DNA of 64,000 bases from Streptomyces sp. NBC_00448 (lineage in GTDB: Bacteria; Actinomycetota; Actinomycetes; Streptomycetales; Streptomycetaceae). This document shows positions 17,945-27,173 of this stretch, piece after piece. Each line of letters begins with the position of its first letter. The stretch's first letter is position 1. The notes below the pieces were generated by a model. That model saw only the letters and a list, made by a program, of their open reading frames with translations, did no database searches and was not told where the DNA came from. The stretch is from assembly GCF_036014115.1 (NCBI RefSeq), contig NZ_CP107913.1, positions 6,379,501 through 6,443,500 on the forward strand, in the 5' to 3' direction. Both the position numbers and the translations under genes were made by a program.

Positions 17945-18869
17945 GATGACCGACAGCCACTCGGTGGTCAACGGCGTCGCCACCACCCCCCAGAAGCCCT
18001 CCGATCAGGGCAAGGAGCGCGAGAAGGCCCGCAGCCTGCGGTCCGACGCGTTGCACGACCTCAGCCGCAAGCCGATGTTCTACATATCGGGCCTGCTGAT
18101 CCTCTTCCTGATCTTCATCTCGCTGTGGCCGGGCGTGCTCGCGAGCGGCAACCCGCTCTCCTGCGACCTGGCCAAGTCCCAGATGGGGGCCACCTCCGGG
18201 CACCCGTTCGGCTTCGACACCCAGGGGTGCGACGTCTACACCCGCACGGTGTACGGTGCCCGCGCGTCGGTGTCGGTCGGCATCTTCTCCACCCTCGGGG
18301 TGGCGGTGCTCGGCTCGCTGCTCGGCGGCCTCGCCGGGTTCTTCGGCGGCTGGTGGGACGCGATCCTCTCCCGGATCAGCGACGTCTTCTTCGGCATCCC
18401 GATCCTGCTCGGCGGCGTGGTGTTCCTCTCCGTGGTCAAGGGCGGCACCGTCACCACCGTGTCGATCTTCATCGTGCTGCTGGGCTGGCCGCAGATCGCG
18501 CGTATCGCGCGCGGCGCGGTGATCACCGCCAAGCAGCAGGACTACGTGCAGGCGGCCCGCGCGCTCGGCGCGAGCAACACCCGGATGCTGCTGCGGCACA
18601 TCGCGCCCAACGCGCTCGCCCCGATCATCGTGGTGGCCACCATCGCGCTGGGCACGTTCATCTCGCTGGAGGCGACGCTGTCCTTCCTCGGCGTCGGCCT
18701 CAAGCCGCCGGCCGTCTCGTGGGGCATCGACATCTCCCAGGCGTCCAGCGAGATCCGCAACGCGCCGCACATGCTGCTGTGGCCGGCGGGCGCGCTCAGC
18801 ATCACCGTGCTGGCGTTCATCATGCTCGGCGACGCGGTCCGCGACGCCCTCGACCCCAAGCTGCGCTAG
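17937..18869 (+). CDS. Oligopeptide ABC transporter permease, DppC/OppC type (operon 1)
   Basis: 310 aa, ATG at 17937 within the end of the previous permease gene. A cytoplasmic N-terminal tail of ~40 residues precedes helix MFYISGLLILFLIFI. The OppC-family segment HPFGFDTQGCDVYTR follows; most relatives have GRD here rather than GCD. The EAA loop DYVQAARALGASNTRML and the ending DALDPKLR are typical. The last 129 nt of coding and spacer DNA (18749-18877) are identical to 24782-24910 in the second operon, which points to recent duplication or gene conversion. Confidence 0.95.
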   Translation: MSEMTDSHSVVNGVATTPQKPSDQGKEREKARSLRSDALHDLSRKPMFYISGLLILFLIFISLWPGVLASGNPLSCDLAKSQMGATSGHPFGFDTQGCDVYTRTVYGARASVSVGIFSTLGVAVLGSLLGGLAGFFGGWWDAILSRISDVFFGIPILLGGVVFLSVVKGGTVTTVSIFIVLLGWPQIARIARGAVITAKQQDYVQAARALGASNTRMLLRHIAPNALAPIIVVATIALGTFISLEATLSFLGVGLKPPAVSWGIDISQASSEIRNAPHMLLWPAGALSITVLAFIMLGDAVRDALDPKLR

Positions 18870-18880
18870 GAGGCGTCACG

Positions 18881-19906
18881 TTGACTGTCACCGACGAGAG
18901 GGCGGGCGCCGCGGCGCCCGCGTCCACCACTCCGCTGCTGGAAGTACGCGACCTGCACGTGGAGTTCCACACCCGTGACGGGGTGGCCCGCGCCGTCAAC
19001 GGCGTCGACTACTCGGTGAACGCCGGTGAGACGCTGGCGGTGCTCGGTGAGTCCGGCTCCGGCAAGTCGGTCACCGCGCAGACCATCATGGGCATCCTCG
19101 ACATGCCGCCCGGCCGGATCACGCACGGCGAGATCCTCTTCCAGGGCCAGGACATGCTGAAGATGTCCGCCGAGCAGCGGCGCCGGATACGCGGCCGGAA
19201 GATCGCGATGATCTTCCAGGACGCGCTGTCCTCCCTCAACCCGGTGCTCAGCGTGGGCTACCAGCTCGGCGAGATGTTCCGGGTGCACCAGGGGATGTCC
19301 CGCAAGCAGGCCAGGGCCAAGGCGATCGAGCTGATGGACCGGGTGCGCATCCCGGCCGCGAAGGACCGGATCGGCGACTACCCGCACCAGTTCTCCGGCG
19401 GTATGCGCCAGCGGATCATGATCGCGATGGCGCTGGCCCTGGAGCCGGACCTGATCATCGCGGACGAGCCGACCACGGCGCTGGACGTCACGGTGCAGGC
19501 GCAGGTGATGGACCTGCTCGCGGAGTTGCAGCGCGAGTACAACATGGGCCTGATCCTGATCACCCACGACCTGGGGGTGGTCGCGGACGTCGCCGACAAG
19601 ATCGCGGTGATGTACGCGGGGCGGATCGTGGAGAGCTCGCCGGTGCACGACATCTACGGGGCGCCCGCGCATCCGTACACCAAGGGCCTGCTCCAGTCGA
19701 TCCCGCGGCTGGACCAGAAGGGCCAGGAGCTGTACGCGATCAAGGGCCTGCCGCCCAACCTGACCCGTATCCCCGGTGGCTGCGCGTTCCACCCGCGCTG
19801 CCCGATCGCGCAGGACGTGTGCCGTACCGAGGTGCCGACGCTGCACACCGTCGGCGCCGAGCGGGGCAGCGCCTGCCACTTCTGGAAGGAGACGATCGGT
19901 GACTGA
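18881..19906 (+). CDS. Oligopeptide ABC transporter ATPase, DppD type (operon 1)
   Basis: 341 aa from TTG at 18881, with GGAGG 7 nt upstream; no better start is available. Walker A GESGSGKS, the Q-loop [10 protein letters not shown], signature FSGGMRQR, Walker [15 protein letters not shown] and H-loop ITHDLG are all intact. The C-terminal oligopeptide-specific domain ends with a Cys cluster (GGCAFHPRCPIAQDVC, then SACHFW), known in this subfamily to bind an iron-sulfur cluster in some members. It forms the ATPase pair with the next protein. Confidence 0.95.
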   Translation: MTVTDERAGAAAPASTTPLLEVRDLHVEFHTRDGVARAVNGVDYSVNAGETLAVLGESGSGKSVTAQTIMGILDMPPGRITHGEILFQGQDMLKMSAEQRRRIRGRKIAMIFQDALSSLNPVLSVGYQLGEMFRVHQGMSRKQARAKAIELMDRVRIPAAKDRIGDYPHQFSGGMRQRIMIAMALALEPDLIIADEPTTALDVTVQAQVMDLLAELQREYNMGLILITHDLGVVADVADKIAVMYAGRIVESSPVHDIYGAPAHPYTKGLLQSIPRLDQKGQELYAIKGLPPNLTRIPGGCAFHPRCPIAQDVCRTEVPTLHTVGAERGSACHFWKETIGD

Positions 19907-21002
19907 GCCCACTTCCCGTGAGCGCACCTCTCGTGAGCCCGCCGCCGGCGAGCCCGCCGTCCGCGAGCCCATCCTCCGGGTCCGCAACCTGGTCAAGCAC
20001 TTCCCGCTGACGCAGGGCATCCTCTTCAAGAAGGAGATCGGCGCGGTCAAGGCCGTCGACGGCATCTCCTTCGACCTGTACGCGGGGGAGACGCTCGGCA
20101 TCGTCGGCGAGTCCGGCTGCGGCAAGTCCACCGTGGCCAAGCTGCTGATGAACCTGGAGCGGGCCACCTCCGGCGAGGTGTTCTACAAGGGCGAGGACAT
20201 CACCCGGCTCTCGGGCCGGGCGCTGAAGGCGGTGCGCCGTAACATCCAGATGGTGTTCCAGGACCCCTACACCTCGCTGAACCCGCGGATGACGGTCGGC
20301 GACATCATCGGCGAGCCCTTCGACATCCACCCCGAGGTGGCGCCGAAGGGCGACCGGCGGCGCCGGGTGCAGGAACTGCTGGACGTGGTCGGCCTCAACC
20401 CCGAGTACATCAACCGCTACCCGCACCAGTTCTCCGGCGGCCAGCGGCAGCGGATCGGCATCGCCCGCGGCCTGGCCCTCAACCCGGAGATCATCATCTG
20501 CGACGAGCCGGTCTCCGCGCTGGACGTCTCGGTGCAGGCGCAGGTGATCAACCTGATGGCGAAGCTGCAGGACGAGTTCGGCCTGTCCTACATCTTCATC
20601 GCGCACGACCTGTCGATCGTGCGGCACATCTCCGACCGGGTCGGCGTGATGTACCTGGGGCGGATGGCGGAGATCGGCACCGACACCGAGATCTACGAGC
20701 ACCCGACCCACCCCTACACGCAGGCGCTGCTGTCCGCGGTGCCGGTGCCGGACCCGAAGGCGCGCGAGCACCGGGAGCGGATCATCCTCTCCGGCGACGT
20801 GCCCTCGCCCGCCAACCCGCCGTCCGGCTGCCGCTTCCGCACCCGCTGCTGGAAGGCGGAGGAGCGGTGCGCGCAGGAGACGCCGCTGCTCGCGGTGCCG
20901 GAGGTCTTCGCGGGCTCCGACAGCCCGGCCGCGCACGAGTCGGCGTGCCACTTCGCGGCGGAGAAGGATGTGGTCGGCAGCGCGTCCGCCGACGCCGCCT
21001 GA
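19899..21002 (+). CDS. Oligopeptide ABC transporter ATPase, DppF type (operon 1)
   Basis: 367 aa. GTG at 19899 overlaps the upstream stop by 8 nt; GGAAGGAG lies 7 nt before it. All ATPase motifs are present: [37 protein letters not shown] and IAHDLS. The N-terminal 25 residues are a run of degenerate Glu/Pro/Arg repeats (RERTSREPAAGEPAVREP). The C-terminus carries the [15 protein letters not shown] and ESACHF Cys pattern. A 134-nt tract (20343-20476) is identical to part of the 25953-27038 gene. Confidence 0.95.
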   Translation: MTEPTSRERTSREPAAGEPAVREPILRVRNLVKHFPLTQGILFKKEIGAVKAVDGISFDLYAGETLGIVGESGCGKSTVAKLLMNLERATSGEVFYKGEDITRLSGRALKAVRRNIQMVFQDPYTSLNPRMTVGDIIGEPFDIHPEVAPKGDRRRRVQELLDVVGLNPEYINRYPHQFSGGQRQRIGIARGLALNPEIIICDEPVSALDVSVQAQVINLMAKLQDEFGLSYIFIAHDLSIVRHISDRVGVMYLGRMAEIGTDTEIYEHPTHPYTQALLSAVPVPDPKAREHRERIILSGDVPSPANPPSGCRFRTRCWKAEERCAQETPLLAVPEVFAGSDSPAAHESACHFAAEKDVVGSASADAA

Positions 21003-21064
21003 CGCACCGTCGCACACAGCCGGCGCCGGCCCGCTGCGCGAGCCGCCGTCGTATAACACCCGGG

Positions 21065-21100
21065 AGCGCCCCGGTCCGCCTTGCCGCGGGCCGGGGCGCT
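21065..21100 (+). terminator. Terminator after operon 1
   Basis: AGCGCCCCGG at 21065-21074 pairs exactly with CCGGGGCGCT at 21091-21100, with a 16-nt loop. It lies 62 nt after the last ATPase gene. The following 180 nt hold the likely promoter of operon 2. Confidence 0.7.
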
Positions 21101-21279
21101 TCGGCGTGCACGGGTTCCGCGACCGCGCGGGCGCGGCCAACCGGGTGAACTTCCGCCACCCGGCCACCTCCTGACCCGCACTTTGGGCCCACGACACGGG
21201 AGCGAAGAAGTGCGGTCGTGTCCGTATTGGGGTGTCATGAGTACTCACATGCCATTTGTGACCCAGGAGGAGGCGTTCG

Positions 21280-22920
21280 ATGCGCGGAGCCACACGCGTG
21301 AGGTGTGCGGTGGGCGTGCTGGCGGTCGCGCTGGCCGCCACGGCCTGCGGCGGCGGGAGCAGCGGCGGCAGCAGCGGCGGCAGCAGCAACGGAATCGTCC
21401 GCGCCTCCTGGGGAGACCCGCAGAACCCGCTGGAGCCGGCCGACACCAATGAGGTGCAGGGCGGCAAGGTGCTCGACATGGTCTTCCGCGGCCTGAAGAA
21501 GTACAACCCGAAGACGGCGAAGGCCGAGAACCTGATCGCCTCGTCGATCACCAGCACCGACGCGCAGAACTTCGACATCAAGATCAAGCCGGGCTTCAAG
21601 TTCTCCGACGGCACCCCGGTCACCGCCGACTCCTTCATCAACGCCTGGAACTACGGCGCGCTGCTGAAGAACGCCCAGCTCAACGCCTTCTTCTTCGAGC
21701 AGATCGACGGCTACGACAAGGTGCACCCGGACGCCGCCGGCGCCACGGCCACCGCCACCAAGCTCTCGGGTCTGACGAAGGTGTCGAACACCGAGTTCAA
21801 GGTGAAGCTCAACCAGAAGTTCTCGCTGTGGCCGGACACCCTCGGCTACGCGGCGTTCTACCCGCTGCCGCAGTCGTTCTTCACCAACCAAGCGGCCTGG
21901 CTGAAGAAGCCGATCGGCGACGGGCCGTACCTGATCCAGAACTACACCAAGGGCACCCAGATGTCCCTGCGCAAGTGGGACGGGTACACCGGGCCGGACG
22001 CGGCCGTGAACAAGGGCGTCGACCTGCGGGTCTACACCGACAACAACACCGCGTACACCGACCTGCAGGCCGGCAACATCGACCTGGTCGACGACATCCC
22101 GGCCTCGCAGCTGAAGAACGTCAAGTCCGACCTCGGCAGCCGCTACATCAACGAGCCGGCCGGCATCATCCAGACCGTCGCCTTCCCGCTGTACAGCAAC
22201 CGCTGGTCGTCGGCGAAGTCCGCGATGGTCCGGCAGGGCCTGTCGATGGCGATCAACCGCAAGCAGATCACCCAGCAGATCTTCCAGAACACCCGCACCC
22301 CCGCCACCGACTGGACCTCGCCGGTGCTCGGCAGCGCGGGCGGCTACAAGGCCGGGCTGTGCGGCCAGGAGTGCACCTACGACCCCACCAAGGCCAAGCA
22401 GCTGATCGCGCAGGGCGGCGGCCTGCCCGGCGGGAAGATCACCATCGGCTACAACGCCGACACCGGCTCGCACAAGGAGTGGGTGGACGCGGTCTGCAAC
22501 AGCATCAACAACGTGCTGGGCAACAACAAGGCGTGCGTGGGCGAGCCCACCGGCACCTTCGCCGACTTCCGGAACAAGATCACCAACAAGCAGATGACCA
22601 ACCCGTTCCGGTCCGGCTGGCAGATGGACTACCCGCTGATCCAGGACTTCCTGCAGCCGCTGTACTTCACCAACGCCTCGTCGAACGACTCGCACTACAG
22701 CAACCCGCAGTTCGACAAGCTGGTCAACCAGGCGAACGCCGACAGCGACACCGGCAAGGCGATCAGTACCTTCCAGGACGCGGAGAAGCTGCTGGTCAAG
22801 GACATGCCGGCGATCCCGCTGTGGTACCAGAACGGCAGCGCGGGCTACTCCTCGAACCTGAGCAACGTCCTCCTCAACCCGTTCAGCGTCCCGGTCTACA
22901 ACGAGATCAAGGTCAAGTGA
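21280..22920 (+). CDS. Oligopeptide ABC transporter, substrate-binding lipoprotein (operon 2)
   Basis: 546 aa. ATG with AGGAGGAGG upstream. Lipobox ATAC, Cys23, followed by a flexible GGGSSGGSSGGSS linker. The SBP_bac_5 fold shows WGDPQNPLEPADTNEVQGG, KFSDGTPVTADSFINAWNYG and LSMAINRKQI. It is a close paralogue of 15307-16941: the two share the N-terminal WGDPQNPLEP block and the NPFRSGWQMDYPLI block. The paralogues differ most in the linker and in scattered surface positions, so peptide preference may differ. The stop is followed within 7 nt by a strong hairpin. Confidence 0.95.
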   Translation: MRGATRVRCAVGVLAVALAATACGGGSSGGSSGGSSNGIVRASWGDPQNPLEPADTNEVQGGKVLDMVFRGLKKYNPKTAKAENLIASSITSTDAQNFDIKIKPGFKFSDGTPVTADSFINAWNYGALLKNAQLNAFFFEQIDGYDKVHPDAAGATATATKLSGLTKVSNTEFKVKLNQKFSLWPDTLGYAAFYPLPQSFFTNQAAWLKKPIGDGPYLIQNYTKGTQMSLRKWDGYTGPDAAVNKGVDLRVYTDNNTAYTDLQAGNIDLVDDIPASQLKNVKSDLGSRYINEPAGIIQTVAFPLYSNRWSSAKSAMVRQGLSMAINRKQITQQIFQNTRTPATDWTSPVLGSAGGYKAGLCGQECTYDPTKAKQLIAQGGGLPGGKITIGYNADTGSHKEWVDAVCNSINNVLGNNKACVGEPTGTFADFRNKITNKQMTNPFRSGWQMDYPLIQDFLQPLYFTNASSNDSHYSNPQFDKLVNQANADSDTGKAISTFQDAEKLLVKDMPAIPLWYQNGSAGYSSNLSNVLLNPFSVPVYNEIKVK

Positions 22921-22927
22921 GACCGGC

Positions 22928-22963
22928 CGGAGGCCGCACCGGGTCGCCCCGGTGCGGCCTCCG
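22928..22963 (+). terminator. Intra-operon hairpin, 16-bp perfect stem
   Basis: CGGAGGCCGCACCGGG at 22928-22943 pairs exactly with 22948-22963 over the tetraloop TCGC. It lies between the binding-protein stop (22920) and the permease start (22988), the same position as the hairpin in operon 1 but with an unrelated sequence. Confidence 0.8.
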
Positions 22964-22987
22964 CCCACTCCCCGTGCAGGAGGCCCC

Positions 22988-23911
22988 ATGGGACGCTATG
23001 TGATCCGGCGGCTGCTCCAGATGATCCCGGTGTTCATCGGCAGCACGTTCCTGATCTTCTTCATGGTCTACGCGCTCGGCGACCCGGTCGCCGCGCTCTT
23101 CGGCGAAAGGGCACCCGACCCGGCCACCGCGGCCCAGATCCGGCACGACCTGTACCTCGACCACTCGCTGGGCGCCCAGTACCTGCACTACATGAAGAAC
23201 ATCTTCAGCGGGAACTTCGGCACCGCCTTCAACGGGCAGTCGGTGACCTCGCTGATGGGCAGCGCCTTCCCGATCACCATCCGGCTGACCATCGTGGCCA
23301 TCATCTTCGAGATCATCATCGGCATCGCCCTCGGCGTGATCACCGGCATGCGGCGAGGCAAACCGGTCGACACCGGGGTGCTGCTGCTGACCCTGGTGGT
23401 CATCTCGGTGCCGACCTTCGTCACCGGCTACGTGCTCCAGTACGTCTTCGGCGTGGAGCTGCAGTGGACCAGTCCCTCGGTGTCGCCGAGCGCGCCGTTC
23501 AACGAACTGATCCTGCCCGGGCTGGTGCTGGCCCTGGTCTCGCTCGCCTACGTCACCCGGCTGACCCGCACCTCCATCGCCGAGAACACCCGCGCCGACT
23601 ACGTGCGTACCGCCGTCGCCAAGGGCCTGCCCCGGCGCCGGGTGATCATCCGGCACCTGCTGCGCAACTCGCTGATCCCGGTGGTGACCTTCATCGGCAC
23701 CGACATCGGCGCCCTGATGGGCGGCGCGATCGTCACCGAGCGGATCTTCAACATCCACGGTGTCGGCTACCAGCTCTACCAGGGCATCCTGCGCAACAAC
23801 GCGCCGACCGTGGTCGGCTTCGTCACCATCCTGGTGCTGGTCTTCCTGCTGGCCAACCTGCTTGTCGACCTGCTCTACGCGGTCCTGGACCCGAGGATTC
23901 GCTATGCCTGA
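22988..23911 (+). CDS. Oligopeptide ABC transporter permease, DppB/OppB type (operon 2)
   Basis: 307 aa, the same length as its operon-1 paralogue. ATG at 22988 with GGAGG 4 nt upstream; the in-frame ATG at 22952 lies inside the hairpin and is rejected. Helix GRYVIRRLLQMIPVFIG, EAA loop ADYVRTAVAKGLPRRRV and ending LDPRIRYA. The stop overlaps the next gene by 8 nt, as in operon 1. Confidence 0.95.
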   Translation: MGRYVIRRLLQMIPVFIGSTFLIFFMVYALGDPVAALFGERAPDPATAAQIRHDLYLDHSLGAQYLHYMKNIFSGNFGTAFNGQSVTSLMGSAFPITIRLTIVAIIFEIIIGIALGVITGMRRGKPVDTGVLLLTLVVISVPTFVTGYVLQYVFGVELQWTSPSVSPSAPFNELILPGLVLALVSLAYVTRLTRTSIAENTRADYVRTAVAKGLPRRRVIIRHLLRNSLIPVVTFIGTDIGALMGGAIVTERIFNIHGVGYQLYQGILRNNAPTVVGFVTILVLVFLLANLLVDLLYAVLDPRIRYA

Positions 23912-24902
23912 ACCGATCGACCCGAACGAAGCGGTCGACCCCAACCAGGCCATCGCGCCGACCAGCGGCTTCGGCGGCGGTATGGACCTGGCCGCCACCG
24001 ACGCGGAGACCCTGGAGAAGCCGCCGGGGGAGGGCCAGGAGGGCGGCCCGGCCGCCAAGCCCCGCAGCCTGTGGTCCGACGCCTGGCGCGACCTGCGGCG
24101 CAACCCGATCTTCATCATCTCCGCGCTGATCATCCTCTTCCTGATCTTCATCTCGATCTGGCCCGGCACCATCGCCACCCAGGACCCGCTGAAGGCCAAC
24201 CTGGCCAGGGCGCAGGAGGGTTCGTCCCCCGGGCACCCCTTCGGCTTCGACAACCAGGGCCGCGACGTCTACACCCGGGTGGTGTACGGGGCCAGGGCGT
24301 CGGTCACCGTCGGCGTGTGCGCCACCGCCGGCGTGGTCATCCTCGGCAGCGTGCTCGGCGGCCTCGCCGGGTTCTTCGGCGGCTGGTGGGACGCGGTGCT
24401 CTCCCGGATCAGCGACGTCTTCTTCGGCATCCCCGTGATCCTCGGCGGCCTGGTCTTCCTGTCGGTGGTGACCAACTCCACGGTGTGGCCGGTGGTCGGG
24501 TTCATGGTGCTGCTGGGCTGGCCGCAGATCGCGCGTATCGCCCGCGGCTCGGTGATCACCGCGCGGCAGAACGACTACGTGCAGGCCGCCCGCGCGCTCG
24601 GCGCCGGCAACTCCCGGATGCTGGTGCGCCATATCGCGCCCAACGCGGTCGCCCCGGTGATCGTGGTCGGCACCATCGCGCTGGGCACGTACATCGCGCT
24701 GGAGGCGACCTTGTCCTACCTCGGGGTGGGCCTGAAACCGCCCACCGTCTCGTGGGGCATCGACATCTCCGACGCGTCCAACGAGATCCGCAACGCGCCG
24801 CACATGCTGCTGTGGCCGGCGGGCGCGCTCAGCATCACCGTGCTGGCGTTCATCATGCTCGGCGACGCGGTCCGCGACGCCCTCGACCCCAAGCTGCGCT
24901 AG
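23904..24902 (+). CDS. Oligopeptide ABC transporter permease, DppC/OppC type (operon 2)
   Basis: 332 aa. ATG at 23904. The cytoplasmic N-terminal tail is about 22 residues longer than in the operon-1 paralogue and acidic (EPIDPNEAVDPNQAIAP). It has the canonical HPFGFDNQGRDVYTR segment, with the Arg-Asp pair that is Cys-Asp in the paralogue, the EAA loop DYVQAARALGAGNSRML, and the ending DALDPKLR. The 3' end (24782-24902) is base-for-base identical to the operon-1 gene. Confidence 0.95.
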   Translation: MPEPIDPNEAVDPNQAIAPTSGFGGGMDLAATDAETLEKPPGEGQEGGPAAKPRSLWSDAWRDLRRNPIFIISALIILFLIFISIWPGTIATQDPLKANLARAQEGSSPGHPFGFDNQGRDVYTRVVYGARASVTVGVCATAGVVILGSVLGGLAGFFGGWWDAVLSRISDVFFGIPVILGGLVFLSVVTNSTVWPVVGFMVLLGWPQIARIARGSVITARQNDYVQAARALGAGNSRMLVRHIAPNAVAPVIVVGTIALGTYIALEATLSYLGVGLKPPTVSWGIDISDASNEIRNAPHMLLWPAGALSITVLAFIMLGDAVRDALDPKLR

Positions 24903-24913
24903 GAGGCGTCGCG

Positions 24914-25984
24914 ATGCCAACAGGTGGCACAGGAGCCACGGACGCGGCGATGGTGGCGCCCGGGCGGCCGCCCGCCGACGGCGGCCCGCTGCTCGACGTA
25001 CGCGACCTGCACGTGGAGTTCCGGACCAGGGAGGGCACCGCGAAGGCGGTCAACGGCGTGGACTACTCGGTGAACGCCGGGGAGACGCTGGCGGTGCTCG
25101 GCGAGTCCGGCTCGGGCAAGTCGGTCACCGCGCAGGCGATCATGGGCATCCTCGACACGCCGCCCGGTTTCATCACCAGCGGCGAGGTGGTCTTCCAGGG
25201 CCGGGACCTGCTCAAGCTCGGCACCGAGGAGCGGCGCCGGGTCCGCGGCGCGAAGATGGCGATGATCTTCCAGGACGCGCTGTCCTCGCTCAACCCGGTG
25301 CTCAGCGTCGGCGAGCAGCTCGGCGAGATGTTCCGGGTGCACCACAAGGCGTCCCGCAAGGACGCCCGCGCCAAGGCGATCGAGCTGATGGAGCGGGTCC
25401 GCATCCCGGCTGCCCGCGAGCGCGTCAAGCAGTACCCGCACCAGTTCTCCGGCGGTATGCGGCAGCGCGTGATGATCGCGATGGCGCTGGCCCTGGAGCC
25501 GGACCTGATCATCGCGGACGAGCCGACCACGGCGCTGGACGTGACCGTGCAGGCGCAGGTGATGGACCTGCTCGCGGAGCTGCAGCGCGAGTACAACATG
25601 GGCCTGATCCTGATCACCCACGACCTGGGGGTGGTCGCGGACGTCGCCGACAAGATCGCGGTGATGTACGCGGGGCGGATCGTGGAGACCTCGCCGGTCC
25701 ACGACATCTACCGGGCGCCGGCCCACCCGTACACCAAGGGCCTGCTCGACTCCATCCCGCGGCTGGACCAGAAGGGCCGCGAGCTGTACGCGATCAAGGG
25801 CCTGCCGCCCAACCTGCTGCACATCCCGCCCGGTTGTGCCTTCAACCCGCGCTGCCCGCGCGCGCAGGCCGTGTGCCGCACCGACGTGCCCCCGCTGTAC
25901 CGGGTCGACCAGGACCGGGCGAGCGCCTGCCACTTCTGGAAGGAGACCCTGGATGACGACAGCCTCCCGTCCGCAGACGCCTGA
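24914..25984 (+). CDS. Oligopeptide ABC transporter ATPase, DppD type (operon 2)
   Basis: 356 aa. ATG at 24914 with GGAGG 7 nt upstream, a canonical start where the operon-1 paralogue uses TTG. Walker [41 protein letters not shown] and ITHDLG are intact, and the C-terminal Cys pattern [16 protein letters not shown] and SACHFW is kept. It overlaps the next gene by 32 nt, much more than in operon 1. Confidence 0.95.
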   Translation: MPTGGTGATDAAMVAPGRPPADGGPLLDVRDLHVEFRTREGTAKAVNGVDYSVNAGETLAVLGESGSGKSVTAQAIMGILDTPPGFITSGEVVFQGRDLLKLGTEERRRVRGAKMAMIFQDALSSLNPVLSVGEQLGEMFRVHHKASRKDARAKAIELMERVRIPAARERVKQYPHQFSGGMRQRVMIAMALALEPDLIIADEPTTALDVTVQAQVMDLLAELQREYNMGLILITHDLGVVADVADKIAVMYAGRIVETSPVHDIYRAPAHPYTKGLLDSIPRLDQKGRELYAIKGLPPNLLHIPPGCAFNPRCPRAQAVCRTDVPPLYRVDQDRASACHFWKETLDDDSLPSADA

Positions 25985-27038
25985 GCGGCCCGTGCCGCCC
26001 GACCCCTCCGGGCGCGAGCCGATCCTGACCGTCCGGGGCCTGGTCAAGCACTTCCCGCTGACCCGCGGCATCCTCTTCAAGAAGCAGATCGGCGCCGTCC
26101 AGGCCGTCGACGGCGTCAACTTCGACCTGTACGCGGGGGAGACGCTCGGCATCGTCGGCGAGTCCGGCTGCGGCAAGTCCACCGTGGCCAAGCTGCTGAT
26201 GAACCTGGAGGAGCCCACCGCGGGCGAGATCGTCTTCAAGGGCGAGGACATCACCAAGTTGTCCGGGCGAGCGCTGAAGGCGGTGCGCCGCAACATCCAG
26301 ATGGTCTTCCAGGACCCCTACACCTCGCTGAACCCGCGGATGACGGTCGGCGACATCATCGGTGAGCCCTTCGACATCCACCCCGAGGTGGCCCCGAAGG
26401 GCGACCGGCGGCGCCGGGTGCAGGAACTGCTGGACGTGGTCGGCCTCAACCCCGAGTACATCAACCGCTACCCGCACCAGTTCTCCGGCGGCCAGCGGCA
26501 GCGGATCGGCATCGCCCGCGGCCTGGCGCTGCGCCCCGAGATCATCGTGGCCGACGAGCCGGTCTCCGCGCTGGACGTCTCGGTGCAGGCGCAGGTGGTC
26601 AACCTGATGGAGCGGCTGCAGGACGAGTTCCAGCTCTCGTACATGTTCATCGCGCACGACCTGTCGATCGTGCGGCACATCGCCGACCGGGTCGGCGTGA
26701 TGTACCTCGGCAAGATCGTGGAGATCGGCTCGGACGAGCAGATCTACGAGCACCCGACCCACCCGTACACGCAGGCGCTGCTCTCGGCGGTGCCGGTGCC
26801 CGACCCGGAGGCGCGCGAGCACCGGGAGCGGATCATCCTGGCCGGCGACGTGCCCTCGCCCGCCAACCCGCCGTCCGGCTGCCGGTTCCGCACCCGCTGC
26901 TGGAAGGCCCAGGAGATCTGCGCCGAGAAGGAGCCGCCGCTGGCGGTGCCGGAGGTCTTCCGCGGCACCGCGGGCCCGGCCGAGCACCCCTCGGCGTGCC
27001 ACTTCGCCGAGGAGAAGCAGATCGTCCCGCCGGAGTGA
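25953..27038 (+). CDS. Oligopeptide ABC transporter ATPase, DppF type (operon 2)
   Basis: 361 aa. ATG at 25953 has GGAAGGAG 7 nt upstream. ATPase motifs [39 protein letters not shown] and IAHDLS are intact; the Cys cluster [15 protein letters not shown] and SACHF is present. It is the last gene of operon 2 and ends 6 nt before the convergent terminator shared with bldK. Confidence 0.95.
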   Translation: MTTASRPQTPERPVPPDPSGREPILTVRGLVKHFPLTRGILFKKQIGAVQAVDGVNFDLYAGETLGIVGESGCGKSTVAKLLMNLEEPTAGEIVFKGEDITKLSGRALKAVRRNIQMVFQDPYTSLNPRMTVGDIIGEPFDIHPEVAPKGDRRRRVQELLDVVGLNPEYINRYPHQFSGGQRQRIGIARGLALRPEIIVADEPVSALDVSVQAQVVNLMERLQDEFQLSYMFIAHDLSIVRHIADRVGVMYLGKIVEIGSDEQIYEHPTHPYTQALLSAVPVPDPEAREHRERIILAGDVPSPANPPSGCRFRTRCWKAQEICAEKEPPLAVPEVFRGTAGPAEHPSACHFAEEKQIVPPE

Positions 27039-27044
27039 GAGCCA

Positions 27045-27129
27045 CCCGTGCGGTGCCGAACGCCAGGGCCGGGTCCGGGACTCCCCGCAGGGAGTCGGGA
27101 CACGGCCCTGGCGTTCGGCACCGCACGGG
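27045..27129. terminator. Bidirectional nested terminator between convergent operons
   Basis: A perfect 26-bp stem: 27045-27070 pairs with 27104-27129. The 33-nt loop itself folds through GACTCCC (27079-27085) and GGGAGTC (27090-27096). It sits between the last gene of operon 2 (stop 27038) and the last gene of bldK (stop 27174) and reads equally well from both sides. Confidence 0.9.
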
Positions 27130-27173
27130 CCCGCGGTGGCCGTGGCCACGGTCAGGCGGTCAGGCGGTCAGGG

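Noticed and set aside
15307-27038. Two near-identical operons as an assembly duplication artefact
   Set aside because: Genes differ in length (310 against 332 and 341 against 356 aa), start codons and many bases between the identical tracts, so both copies are real.
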